NCBI GenBank assembly: GCA_016792625.1
Contig: JAEUKK010000139.1
Coordinates: 17,617 to 81,616 of the forward strand
DNA from: Deltaproteobacteria bacterium
GTDB taxonomy: Bacteria > Myxococcota_A > UBA796 > UBA2385
DNA: 64,000 bases
Reading direction: 5' to 3'
The notes beneath the pieces were generated by a model that had not been told where the DNA came from, ran no database searches, and worked only from the letters and a program-made list of their open reading frames with translations. This document shows positions 18,861-26,452 of the stretch, in pieces. The first letter of the stretch is position 1, and each line of letters opens with the position of its first letter. Position numbers and translations under genes: made by a program.

Positions 18861-19367
18861 GTGGAGCCCTCCGCCTGCGTGCGGGCCCGAGCGTAGCCCA
18901 TGCGGGGTGTGGAGGCTGGCCTCGCTGGGCTGCAGTCCGCCGCGAGGGCCGGCCGCTGGGCCGCGCGCCGGGCGACGGCGAGGCGCTCCGCGGCTGTATA
19001 CGGGATGTTCCCCGAGATGGAGCGCGTGCCGGACGTTGATCCCGCGGGGTGCGCAGGGCGCTTCGCGGCCGGTCCACCCCTGCGGGCGCCGGGCGTGGTA
19101 GAAGAGCGCGGCCCGAAGAGGGGCCTCCGCCTGCGCCCGCGGGGGTGCAGGGTCGGCGGTGATGCCCTTGCTGGCGGTGTTTTGGTGTGGTGACGCGGCG
19201 CGGTCGGCGCGCTGACCGGCGGTGGTCGCGGCCGCCATCCGCGTGGACGCGCGACGCCGCACCGCAGCCGCCGCGCACGGCTCCTTCGAGCCGCCGCCGC
19301 TCCTCCGTCCTGCTCCTCCCGCTGCTCCTCCGGTCCTCCGCTCAGCTCGAGCCCCTCCCTCCTCGAG
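18861..19367. other. Intergenic region between divergent flagellin and zinc-ribbon genes, 507 bp
   Basis: No supported gene. A lower-GC spot at about 18995-19015 contains GTATAC in a TATA-like context and could be part of the flagellin promoter on the minus strand, but no paired -35 is convincing. The last 100 bases before 19368 are pyrimidine-rich (CTCCT runs) and lack a Shine-Dalgarno sequence. Confidence 0.45.
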
Positions 19368-21278
19368 ATGGTGTCCATGAGCTTCAAGCCGCGTTGCCCG
19401 AAGTGCTTCTCCCTGAACCTCGACATGGAGCACGACCAGCGGGCCTTCCTCGGGGGCGGCCGACACCAGGTGCTGCTGCACTGCTACAAGTGCGGCATGG
19501 TCATCTACGGCGAGGACAAGATCAAGGAGGAGGTCCAGCGTCAGTTCGAGGAGTGGGAGAAAGAGCAGCGAGAGTCTGCTGGTCGTCGTTCTGGGAAAGC
19601 AGCGCCCGCGCCGGCCAAGAAGCCCGCACCGGCAGCCCCGCCCGCGCCCGCCCGCCCGCGCCCGGTCCAGCCCATCTCGCCCTTCCCCATCTCTGACCCG
19701 AGCCTGATGTCCGAGGGTGACGACGAGGACGACGTGCTGGACGCGCGTCCCGCCCCCGCCGAGCGCCCGCGCAAGGCCACGCGCGACGAGGAGGCCCCCA
19801 AGCCCGAGCGGAAGCGTGAGGAGCGGGCCGAGGACGCCAAGCCCGCCCGCCCGGCCAAGGCAGAGCCCGCCCCGAAGGCCGAGAGAGCCGAGAAGCCCGA
19901 GCGGGCAGAGAAGCCGGCCAAGGTCGAGAAGGTCGCCGCGGCCGAGGTCGCTGAGAAAGCCGAGAAGGCCGACAAGAAGCCCGCGCCCCGGCGCGAGGCG
20001 GCGCCTGCGGTCGAGGTCGAGCCGCTGGCCGCGGCGGCGGGCGTCGACCCGAACGACCCCCGCCTTGAGCGCCTCAAAGACAAGCCGCTGCCCGCCTTTT
20101 TGCGCGACCGCGAGGCCCGCCGCGCCGCCCGTTTGGCCCGCCAGGCCGCCGAGGGCGATGGGGCTGGGCCTGCGGGCGAGGTGAGCGCCGAGGTGGGCCC
20201 CGCCGCCGAGGCCGCGGAGCCCGCCGCGCTGAGCTCGGCCGTCGAGGCGCCCGCGGATGGGGCCACCGCTGAAGTTGGCGCCGCTGAGGTCGGCGCTGCT
20301 GAGGTCGGCGCCGCTGAAGTGGGGGTTGTGGAGCTTGTCTCTGCTGAGGCCGCGGTCGCTGCGCCGGTCGCCGCCGCTGGGGGCGCCGCGGAGGGGGTGG
20401 CCTCTGCGCCGGCCTCTATTGAGGATACCTCTGCCGAGCTTGGCGTCGTTGACGTTGTCTTCGCTGCGCCGGTCGCGGCTGCGCCCCCGGCGGAGGAGGC
20501 GCTCGTGGTCGCCCCCGAAGCGCAAGCGGCCGAGCAGGTCGATGCGCGCGACGAGGCGGTCGCGCCTGCGGTCGACGCGGTCGAGGGCGCGCCGGTGGAG
20601 CTGGTCGGTGGGGACGCGCAGGCCAGCAGCGCCGTCGTCCCGACGGAGCCGGTCATGGTGTCGTCTGCGGTGTCGGTCCCGGTGTCGGTCATCGCAGCGG
20701 ACCCGACGCCCGCGGAGGTGGCGGTCGACAGCGCGCCCGTGGAGCCCGCGCCCGCCGCGACGGCTGCGCCCGATGCCTCCGATACCTCCGATGCCTCCGA
20801 TGCGCCCGATGCCTCGGCCACCGACGTGGTCGAGGATGCTCCGGCCGAAGGTGAGGTGGCTGTGTCCGCGCCGGAGCCCAGCACGGGCGCGGAGGCCCCC
20901 GCCGCCCGCCCTCGGCGCGCGAAGGCCAGCAAGGCCGCGGTCGAGGGCGAAGCCGAGGCCGCCCCGGCGGAGAAGAAGCCCAAGGCGGCGAAGGCCCCCA
21001 GCGCGCCCAAGGTCGCCGCGCCCAAGCCGGCGGTCGAAGAGCCCACCGGCGCGCTGGTGGACGACGCCGAGGATGACGACGAGGACGATGGTCCCGCGAT
21101 CTACCTGGTCGACGGCAGCCTCAAGTGCCGCTGGTCGGGCTGCGAGAACCCCGTGCGCCCGAACTCGAAGTACTGCTCGCGCAACTGCAGCAACAAGAAC
21201 GCGCGCGCGCGCCACGCCCGGCGTCGGAAGAAGGAGCGCCCGGCCGGTGAGGCCGAGGCGGGGGTGGTCGAGGCGTGA
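19368..21278 (+). CDS. Protein with zinc-ribbon motifs at both ends and a long disordered middle
   Basis: A 636-residue protein. The N-terminus (residues 9-45) has CPKC and CYKC pairs, a zinc ribbon. About 500 residues follow of Ala, Pro, Lys, Glu and Val-rich sequence, first lysine-rich, then acidic with the repeat AEVGAAEVGAAEVG and a DTSDASDAPDAS stretch; this is expected to be disordered. The C-terminal 60 residues contain CRWSGC, KYCSRNC and a basic NKNARARHARRRKK tail, a second likely zinc-binding and nucleic-acid-binding element. The start is uncertain between 19368 and the ATG at 19377; neither has a strong ribosome site. Its stop overlaps the haemoglobin start (GTGA). A nucleic-acid-linked scaffold is my inference; function unknown. 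Confidence 0.7.
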   Translation: MVSMSFKPRCPKCFSLNLDMEHDQRAFLGGGRHQVLLHCYKCGMVIYGEDKIKEEVQRQFEEWEKEQRESAGRRSGKAAPAPAKKPAPAAPPAPARPRPVQPISPFPISDPSLMSEGDDEDDVLDARPAPAERPRKATRDEEAPKPERKREERAEDAKPARPAKAEPAPKAERAEKPERAEKPAKVEKVAAAEVAEKAEKADKKPAPRREAAPAVEVEPLAAAAGVDPNDPRLERLKDKPLPAFLRDREARRAARLARQAAEGDGAGPAGEVSAEVGPAAEAAEPAALSSAVEAPADGATAEVGAAEVGAAEVGAAEVGVVELVSAEAAVAAPVAAAGGAAEGVASAPASIEDTSAELGVVDVVFAAPVAAAPPAEEALVVAPEAQAAEQVDARDEAVAPAVDAVEGAPVELVGGDAQASSAVVPTEPVMVSSAVSVPVSVIAADPTPAEVAVDSAPVEPAPAATAAPDASDTSDASDAPDASATDVVEDAPAEGEVAVSAPEPSTGAEAPAARPRRAKASKAAVEGEAEAAPAEKKPKAAKAPSAPKVAAPKPAVEEPTGALVDDAEDDDEDDGPAIYLVDGSLKCRWSGCENPVRPNSKYCSRNCSNKNARARHARRRKKERPAGEAEAGVVEA

Positions 21279-21664
21279 GCGAGCAGCAGACCGCGTACGC
21301 GCTGCTCGGCGGGGAACAGCCCCTGCAGCGCATCGTCGCCCGCTTCTACGCCCAGATGAGCGCTGAGCCGCGCTTCGCGGCCCTGCGCCACACCCACGCC
21401 GGCCCGCTGGACCGGGCCGAGCAGCGCCTGTTCATGTTCTTGTCGGGGCGCTTGGGCGGGCCCGACCTGTACATTGAGGCCTTCGGGCACCCCCGTCTGC
21501 GCATGCGCCACCTGCCCTTCGCGATTGGGCCGACCGAGCGTGACCAGTGGGTGCAGTGCATGGACGAGGCGATGCGCGCCGAGGGCGTGGAAGAGGCCCT
21601 GCGCGCCGCGTTGACCGAGTTCTTCACCGCGGTGGCCGCGCAGATGCAGAACCGCGAGGCCTGA
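21275..21664 (+). CDS. Group II truncated haemoglobin
   Basis: A 129-residue globin of the truncated group II (trHbO) class. The stretch RLGGPDLYIEAFGHPRLRMRH followed by LPFAIG is highly characteristic and supplies the proximal histidine (RMRH); ERDQWVQCMDEAM is the conserved H-helix region. Such proteins bind oxygen or NO and protect respiration or detoxify. The GTG start overlaps the preceding stop by four bases, so translation depends on the zinc-ribbon gene. A group I member lies at 59943-60341. Confidence 0.9.
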   Translation: MSEQQTAYALLGGEQPLQRIVARFYAQMSAEPRFAALRHTHAGPLDRAEQRLFMFLSGRLGGPDLYIEAFGHPRLRMRHLPFAIGPTERDQWVQCMDEAMRAEGVEEALRAALTEFFTAVAAQMQNREA

Positions 21665-21674
21665 GCGCCGGCCC

Positions 21675-21703
21675 TTGCTAATGCGACTGTGTAGCACTAC
21701 GCT
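21675..21703 (+). promoter_or_regulatory. Candidate promoter of the TonB-receptor gene
   Basis: TTGCTA at 21675-21680 and TACGCT at 21698-21703 are 17 bases apart, a plausible -35/-10 pair in one of the few AT-richer spots, just after the haemoglobin stop and 17 bases before the receptor start. It would give a very short leader. Confidence 0.3.
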
Positions 21704-21719
21704 GCGGCGGGAGGGGCCG

Positions 21720-24329
21720 ATGGTGCTGCGTGGAGAGCGGGCGCGGCGCGCCGCGGTGCGGGCGCTGCTGCCCTGCGCGCTGCTCGGCGCGGGCTTCGGC
21801 GGGACCGGGGCCAAGGCCGCGCCCCCTGAGGTGCCGGCCGCCCCGGTGGCGCCGGCGGGTCAGCGGGGCCCGGTCGCTGACCCTGCTTTGGCCGCCCCTG
21901 TCGCGCCGCCGGCGGTGGTGCTCGGCGACGCGCCCCCGCGCCTGCGGGCCCTCCCCGCGGTCATCCCGCCGCCAGGTGAAGAGACCCCTGCCCACATTGA
22001 TGTGCTGGTCGTTGTTTCGGTCGATGGTAAGGTCGAGGGCTTCACGCCGCTCGCCCCCCTGAGCCCGGCGCTGCGGGCGGCGGTGGGCGCTGCGCTCGCC
22101 GGCGCCGCCCTCGACCCGGCCCTGCGCGCGGGCGCCCCCGTGCCCAGCCCGGCCCAGCTGCGGCTGGTGGTCGGCGGGCCCGCTGCGCCGGTCGCCGTCG
22201 AGGCCCCGCCGCCTTCGGCCCCCGATGACGTGGGCGAGTCCATCGAGGTGGTGGCGGGTGCGGCCCCCGAGCCCTCGCGGGGCGCCTATGACGTCAACAT
22301 TGACGTGCACGACAGCCTCGCGGTGCCCACGCTGAACTCTGCTGACGTGCTGACCTTGGCCCCGGCGGTCTTCTTGGTGCGGACGGGCAGCGACGCCCAC
22401 CCCGAGCAGATCTTCCTGCGCGGCTTTGACGCCCGGCACGGCCAAGACATCGCGTTTAGCGTGGATGGGCTGCCGCTGAACCAGGTGGGCAACCCGCACG
22501 GCCACGGCCTCGTTGACCTTCACAGCATCATCCCCGAGGTGATCAGCACCATGCGGGTGATGGAGGGGCCTTTTGACCCCGCCCAGGGCGATTTTGCGGT
22601 GGCCGGCAGCGCCCGCTTCTCGCTCGGCCTGCCCGAGCCCGGGCTGATGTTGCGCACCCAAGTCGGAAGTTTCGGTACCCGCCGCGGGGTGGTCGGCTGG
22701 CGCCACCGCGAAGAGGCGGGCACGTTTGTCGCCGGCGAGGTCTTCCGCACCGACGGCTATGGCCAGAACCGGGCGGCCCAGCGGGGCAGCCTCATCGCCC
22801 GCCTCGAGCGCGACGCGGGCAGCCCGACCCTGCACGCGATGGCCGGGCTCTATGGCACCGACTACGAGCACGCCGGCGTCATCCGCCGCGTGGACGTCGA
22901 GCAGGGGCGCCTCGGGCTCTATGACACCCAAGACCCGGCCCAGGGCGGTCGGGGCACCCAGACCTTCCTCGCGCTCGGCGTGCACAGCGATGACCCCGGG
23001 CTGCGCTGGTCCTTGGATGGGGGTCTGGCTCAACGGACCATGGGGCTGCGGGATAACTTTACCGGCTACCTTCTCGACGACCGTCGACCGGGTGAGAGCG
23101 ACCACGAGCAGCGCGGCGATCTAATGAGCTTTCGATACGCCGGGCGCACGGCCTCGGTCGAGGGGCGCGCCGAGGGCCGCAAGGTCGGCGAGCGGGTCGA
23201 GGGCGTGGTGCGGGCCGGCGCCTATGGCCGCAGCGATGACGTCGACGCGAGCGCCCGGCGGCTGCGGGCGGTGGACGACCGCGCCTACCGCACCGAGTCT
23301 GACTACAGCCTGCAGCAGACCAACGTCGCGCTGTTCGGTGAGGGGGAGCTGCAGCTGCAGCAGCGCCTGCAGCTGCGCGCGGGCCTGCGGGCCGAGTCTT
23401 TTCAGTACGATCTGCTCGACCGCTGCGCGGCCAAGGACGGCTGGTTCCCCGGCGTCGAGCAGGACGACGTCAACTGCCCCGATGAGGACCGCAGCGGCGT
23501 CATCGCCCGGGCCCAGGACCGCCAGGCGCGGGCCATGGGCCTCGCCCCGCGCGGGGGCCTCGCGTTCAAGATCAACGACGCACACGCGATCTCGGCGGCG
23601 GGCGGCAAGGGCATCCGCAGCCTTGAGGCCGCGGCGCTCTCGGCGGGCGAGGAGGCCGGCTTCGGCAGCCTGCGCGCCGCCGAGGCGGCCTGGGTCTGGA
23701 CCCACCTGGGCGCGGCGTGGGACGGGGTGCACCGCTTGGTCGGCTTCACCACCGAGGTCGACCGGGACCTCGTCTTTGATGAGGAGCAGGCGGCGAACGT
23801 GGTGGCGGGAGAGACCCGGCGCGTGGGCGCCCTGCTGGACAGCGAGGTGCAGGTGGGCGGCCTGTCTGCGCGCAGCTCTGCCACGTGGACCCGGGCCGTC
23901 TTCGGCGAGCTGCCGCCGGTCTATACCTATTACCATTCGGATCGGCAGGAGGGCATGCTCATCCCCTACGTGCCCCCCTGGGTGGTGCACAGCAACCTGC
24001 GCTACACCTGGGCGGCGGGCCGCGCCGAGCTGGGGCACGGGATGGGTTTTGCCTGGATCTCGAAGCGGCCGCTGCCCCAGTCCGAGTGGAGCGAGCCCAT
24101 CTTCACCGTCGACCTGAGCAGCGAGCTGCGGCTGGGCGCGGTGGAGCTGGGCCTGAGCTGCGACAACGTGCTGAACCGGCGCTACGCGCTGGCCGAGTAC
24201 AACTACGCGAGCTGGTTCCCCGCGGTGAGCGGCGAGCCCTTCCCCACCCGCACGCCCGAACGCCACATCTCGCCGGGGGCGCCGCGCAGCTTCATGCTCA
24301 GCCTGACCGTCTACCCGGAGGCGCTGTGA
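21720..24329 (+). CDS. TonB-dependent outer-membrane receptor with extra N-terminal domain
   Basis: An 869-residue receptor. After the signal peptide comes a Pro/Ala linker and a small domain at about residues 90-150 (IDVLVVVSVDGKVEGF, LDPALRAG) resembling the TonB/TonB-carboxyl fold. The plug follows (VPTLNSADVLTLAPAVFLV, IFLRGFDARHGQDIAFSVDG, NQVGNPHGHG; about 190-300). The rest is an outer-membrane beta-barrel with alternating strands, ending in an aromatic-containing last strand (FMLSLTVYPEAL). No siderophore specificity can be read. GGGAGGGG lies just upstream of ATG 21720. The lipoprotein gene overlaps its stop, so the two probably form one uptake unit. Confidence 0.85.
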   Translation: MVLRGERARRAAVRALLPCALLGAGFGGTGAKAAPPEVPAAPVAPAGQRGPVADPALAAPVAPPAVVLGDAPPRLRALPAVIPPPGEETPAHIDVLVVVSVDGKVEGFTPLAPLSPALRAAVGAALAGAALDPALRAGAPVPSPAQLRLVVGGPAAPVAVEAPPPSAPDDVGESIEVVAGAAPEPSRGAYDVNIDVHDSLAVPTLNSADVLTLAPAVFLVRTGSDAHPEQIFLRGFDARHGQDIAFSVDGLPLNQVGNPHGHGLVDLHSIIPEVISTMRVMEGPFDPAQGDFAVAGSARFSLGLPEPGLMLRTQVGSFGTRRGVVGWRHREEAGTFVAGEVFRTDGYGQNRAAQRGSLIARLERDAGSPTLHAMAGLYGTDYEHAGVIRRVDVEQGRLGLYDTQDPAQGGRGTQTFLALGVHSDDPGLRWSLDGGLAQRTMGLRDNFTGYLLDDRRPGESDHEQRGDLMSFRYAGRTASVEGRAEGRKVGERVEGVVRAGAYGRSDDVDASARRLRAVDDRAYRTESDYSLQQTNVALFGEGELQLQQRLQLRAGLRAESFQYDLLDRCAAKDGWFPGVEQDDVNCPDEDRSGVIARAQDRQARAMGLAPRGGLAFKINDAHAISAAGGKGIRSLEAAALSAGEEAGFGSLRAAEAAWVWTHLGAAWDGVHRLVGFTTEVDRDLVFDEEQAANVVAGETRRVGALLDSEVQVGGLSARSSATWTRAVFGELPPVYTYYHSDRQEGMLIPYVPPWVVHSNLRYTWAAGRAELGHGMGFAWISKRPLPQSEWSEPIFTVDLSSELRLGAVELGLSCDNVLNRRYALAEYNYASWFPAVSGEPFPTRTPERHISPGAPRSFMLSLTVYPEAL

Positions 24330-25183
24330 ACCGGCCCCGCGCCCGCTCGATGCCCCCCTTGGGCCTGTCGGCGTGGGCCCTGCCCATGCTGGCCTTGGCC
24401 GGCGGCTGCGCCGACACCACCGGGGGCGCCCGGGTGCACTTCGCTGCCATCGTTGAGAATGACGCGCTGGCCGACGGAGAGGCCGCCGTCTGGGCCGACG
24501 CCGACAGCGGGTGGACCCTGCGCCTCGACCGCGCGACCCTGGCGGTCGGCCCGGTCTACCTCTGGTCGGATGAGCCCCAGCTTGACGTGAACGGCGTGGG
24601 CCTGCGTGCGCCCGTGCGGCGCCGGGGGCTGCTCGACCTGCTCGTGCCCGCGGCGCACGCCAACGGCGCCGACCAGTTCCGCGCGGGCTTCTTGCGGGCC
24701 GAGGTGACCGACCAGGTGGAGATCGATCTGCTCGCCGATCTCGAGCTGCACTTGGGGGAGGGGCGCGGCCTCGCCGGCCCGGTGCGCTCGGGGGAGGTCT
24801 GGCTGGAGCCGCTCTCGGGCGGGGAGACCCTGTCCATGGAGGGTCAGGCCGAGCGGGCGGGGGAGGTGGTGCCCTTTTCGGTCGAGCTCAGCTACGACGA
24901 CCGGTGGGTGGACGTGGAGGGCGGAGATTCCCCGGTGGTGCTGCGGCGCCTGCGCGGCCTCGAGCTGGAGGGCACCCTCGCCGAGGGCGGCGCCCTGCGC
25001 GTGCACATCGACCACCGCGCCGCTCTGCGCGGCATCGACTGGTCCAGCCTTCCGCTGGAGCGACCCGAGGCCCCCGCGCCCATCCCGCTCGACGCCGAGA
25101 CCACCGCGGGCCGGGTGCTGGCCCAGCGCCTGCGCCAGGTGGGGAGCAGCGGCCCGTGGGCGCTGGAGTGGGAGGCGCCTTAG
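24326..25183 (+). CDS. Lipoprotein partner of the TonB receptor
   Basis: A 285-residue lipoprotein with lipobox LAGGC near residue 28. The mature part is predicted all-beta (RVHFAAIVEND, WTLRLDRATLAVGPVYLWSD, VEIDLLADLELHLG, HIDHRAALRGIDWSSL) without a domain that I can name. The GTG start overlaps the receptor stop in a GTGA arrangement and has GGAG a few bases upstream. It is probably a periplasmic or surface substrate-binding partner of the receptor; this rests on gene coupling alone. Confidence 0.65.
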   Translation: MNRPRARSMPPLGLSAWALPMLALAGGCADTTGGARVHFAAIVENDALADGEAAVWADADSGWTLRLDRATLAVGPVYLWSDEPQLDVNGVGLRAPVRRRGLLDLLVPAAHANGADQFRAGFLRAEVTDQVEIDLLADLELHLGEGRGLAGPVRSGEVWLEPLSGGETLSMEGQAERAGEVVPFSVELSYDDRWVDVEGGDSPVVLRRLRGLELEGTLAEGGALRVHIDHRAALRGIDWSSLPLERPEAPAPIPLDAETTAGRVLAQRLRQVGSSGPWALEWEAP

Positions 25184-25412
25184 CCCGGCCTCGCGTGTGT
25201 GCGGGAAAGAGCACCCAGCCGGCGGTTTGGAGGTCGGCTGTGACCGCGCCCCGGCGACCCGCAGGCGCCGCAGGCGGTCGCGCAGCGACCGAGCCCGCGC
25301 GGCCGCGGACCTTGGCCGCGGCCGGGCCCGCGGGCGAGCCGGAGGGGGGCCGTTGGGCGCCCGAGGGGCCCGGGGCGCTCTGTCTGTGGCGGAGGTCGAG
25401 GCCCCGGACCGA

Positions 25413-26435
25413 TCAGGTGAAGAGATCGAAGACCGAGGAGCGCTTGGCGCGCAGGTCGTTGACCGTGTCTTGCAGCGTCTCGAGCGGGTCGCGCGGGCGC
25501 CAGCCGAGGTGGCGGGCCGCGCGGGCGCTGTCGCAGTACCAGAAGTGGCTGGCGAGCTCCATGTCTTCGCGGCTGATGCGCGCGCCGACGCCGACGCCCA
25601 CCCCGCCGTCGCGGCCGAGCTCAGGCAGCCAGCGCAGGGCCTCGCGGGTGAGGCGGCCGGGCAGGGCGGCCACCGGCGCCTTCTTGCCGCTCAGGCGGGC
25701 GAGGCGGGCAAAGAAGGCCTCGAAGGTCTGGTTGCAGCCGTTGAGCAAGTAGCGCTGGCCGGCTTGGCCCCGGGTGAGGGCGCGCTCGACCGCGTCGGCC
25801 ACGTCGCGCACGTCGACGAAGGCCACGCCGCCCGGCGGCGCCAGCGGCACGCCGTCGTCGAGGAAGGTGCGGACCGCGTCGGTGGACTTGCCCAGGGGGT
25901 CGTCGCCGGGCCCGAGCAGCAGCGTCGGGTTGAGGCAGATGACGGGGAGGTCGGCGTCGTTGTGGCGGAGGGCCACCTGCTCGGCGAAGAGTTTGCTGCG
26001 GTAGTAGGGCCAGCGGTCGATGATATCGAGCGGAGCGGGGGCGTCCTCGTCGAAGACCTGGTCGGGGTCGGTGCCCACCGCGATGGTGCCGCTGGTCGAG
26101 AGGTAGATGACCCGCTTGATGCCCGCCCGTCGCGCCGCGCGCAGGGCCCGCTCGGTGCCGCTGATGTGCAGGGCGGTGGTTTTGGCGGCGTCGGCGAGGC
26201 TGTGCGAGACCACCCCTGCGGCGTGCACCAGCACGTCTTGGCCGTCGAAGGCGGCGTCGAGCGCGGCCTCGTCGAGCACGTCGACCGAGCGGGCCGAAGC
26301 CGCGGCGCCCTCGGGCAGGCCGACGGGCAGCGCGCCCCCCCGCGAGAGGCAGAGGAGCTCGTGGCCGGCCGCGGCGAGCTGGCGGCAGGTGTGGCGGCCC
26401 AGGAAGCCGGTGGCGCCGCTGATGACGATGCGCAT
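25413..26435 (-). CDS. Extended SDR NAD(P)-dependent reductase/epimerase of the ether-lipid-type locus
   Basis: A 340-residue extended short-chain dehydrogenase. GATGFLGRH (7-15) is the nucleotide-binding loop, YLSTSG supplies the active-site serine, and Y144-x3-K148 (YYRSK) is the catalytic pair. LNPTLLLGPGDD and VDVRDVADAVERAL are typical of dihydroflavonol-reductase or 3-beta-hydroxysteroid-dehydrogenase-like members, which act on keto or hydroxyl groups of lipids and terpenoids. It begins 17 bases after the ElbD-like gene and ends the four-gene minus-strand unit. Reduction of a keto intermediate in lipid synthesis is inferred from this context. Confidence 0.85.
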   Translation of the reverse strand: MRIVISGATGFLGRHTCRQLAAAGHELLCLSRGGALPVGLPEGAAASARSVDVLDEAALDAAFDGQDVLVHAAGVVSHSLADAAKTTALHISGTERALRAARRAGIKRVIYLSTSGTIAVGTDPDQVFDEDAPAPLDIIDRWPYYRSKLFAEQVALRHNDADLPVICLNPTLLLGPGDDPLGKSTDAVRTFLDDGVPLAPPGGVAFVDVRDVADAVERALTRGQAGQRYLLNGCNQTFEAFFARLARLSGKKAPVAALPGRLTREALRWLPELGRDGGVGVGVGARISREDMELASHFWYCDSARAARHLGWRPRDPLETLQDTVNDLRAKRSSVFDLFT

Positions 26436-26452
26436 GGGGGCTCTCGCCGGGC

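Noticed and set aside
18045..21215. Flagellin extended to over 1,000 residues
   Set aside because: The frame stays open upstream by chance through the antisense of the zinc-ribbon gene; the flagellin N-terminus and a good ribosome site define the start at 18860.
25184..25412. A gene in the space after the TonB-receptor lipoprotein
   Set aside because: Open frames there are Arg/Ala/Gly-rich without start sites or domain features; it looks like the convergent intergenic space before the SDR stop.
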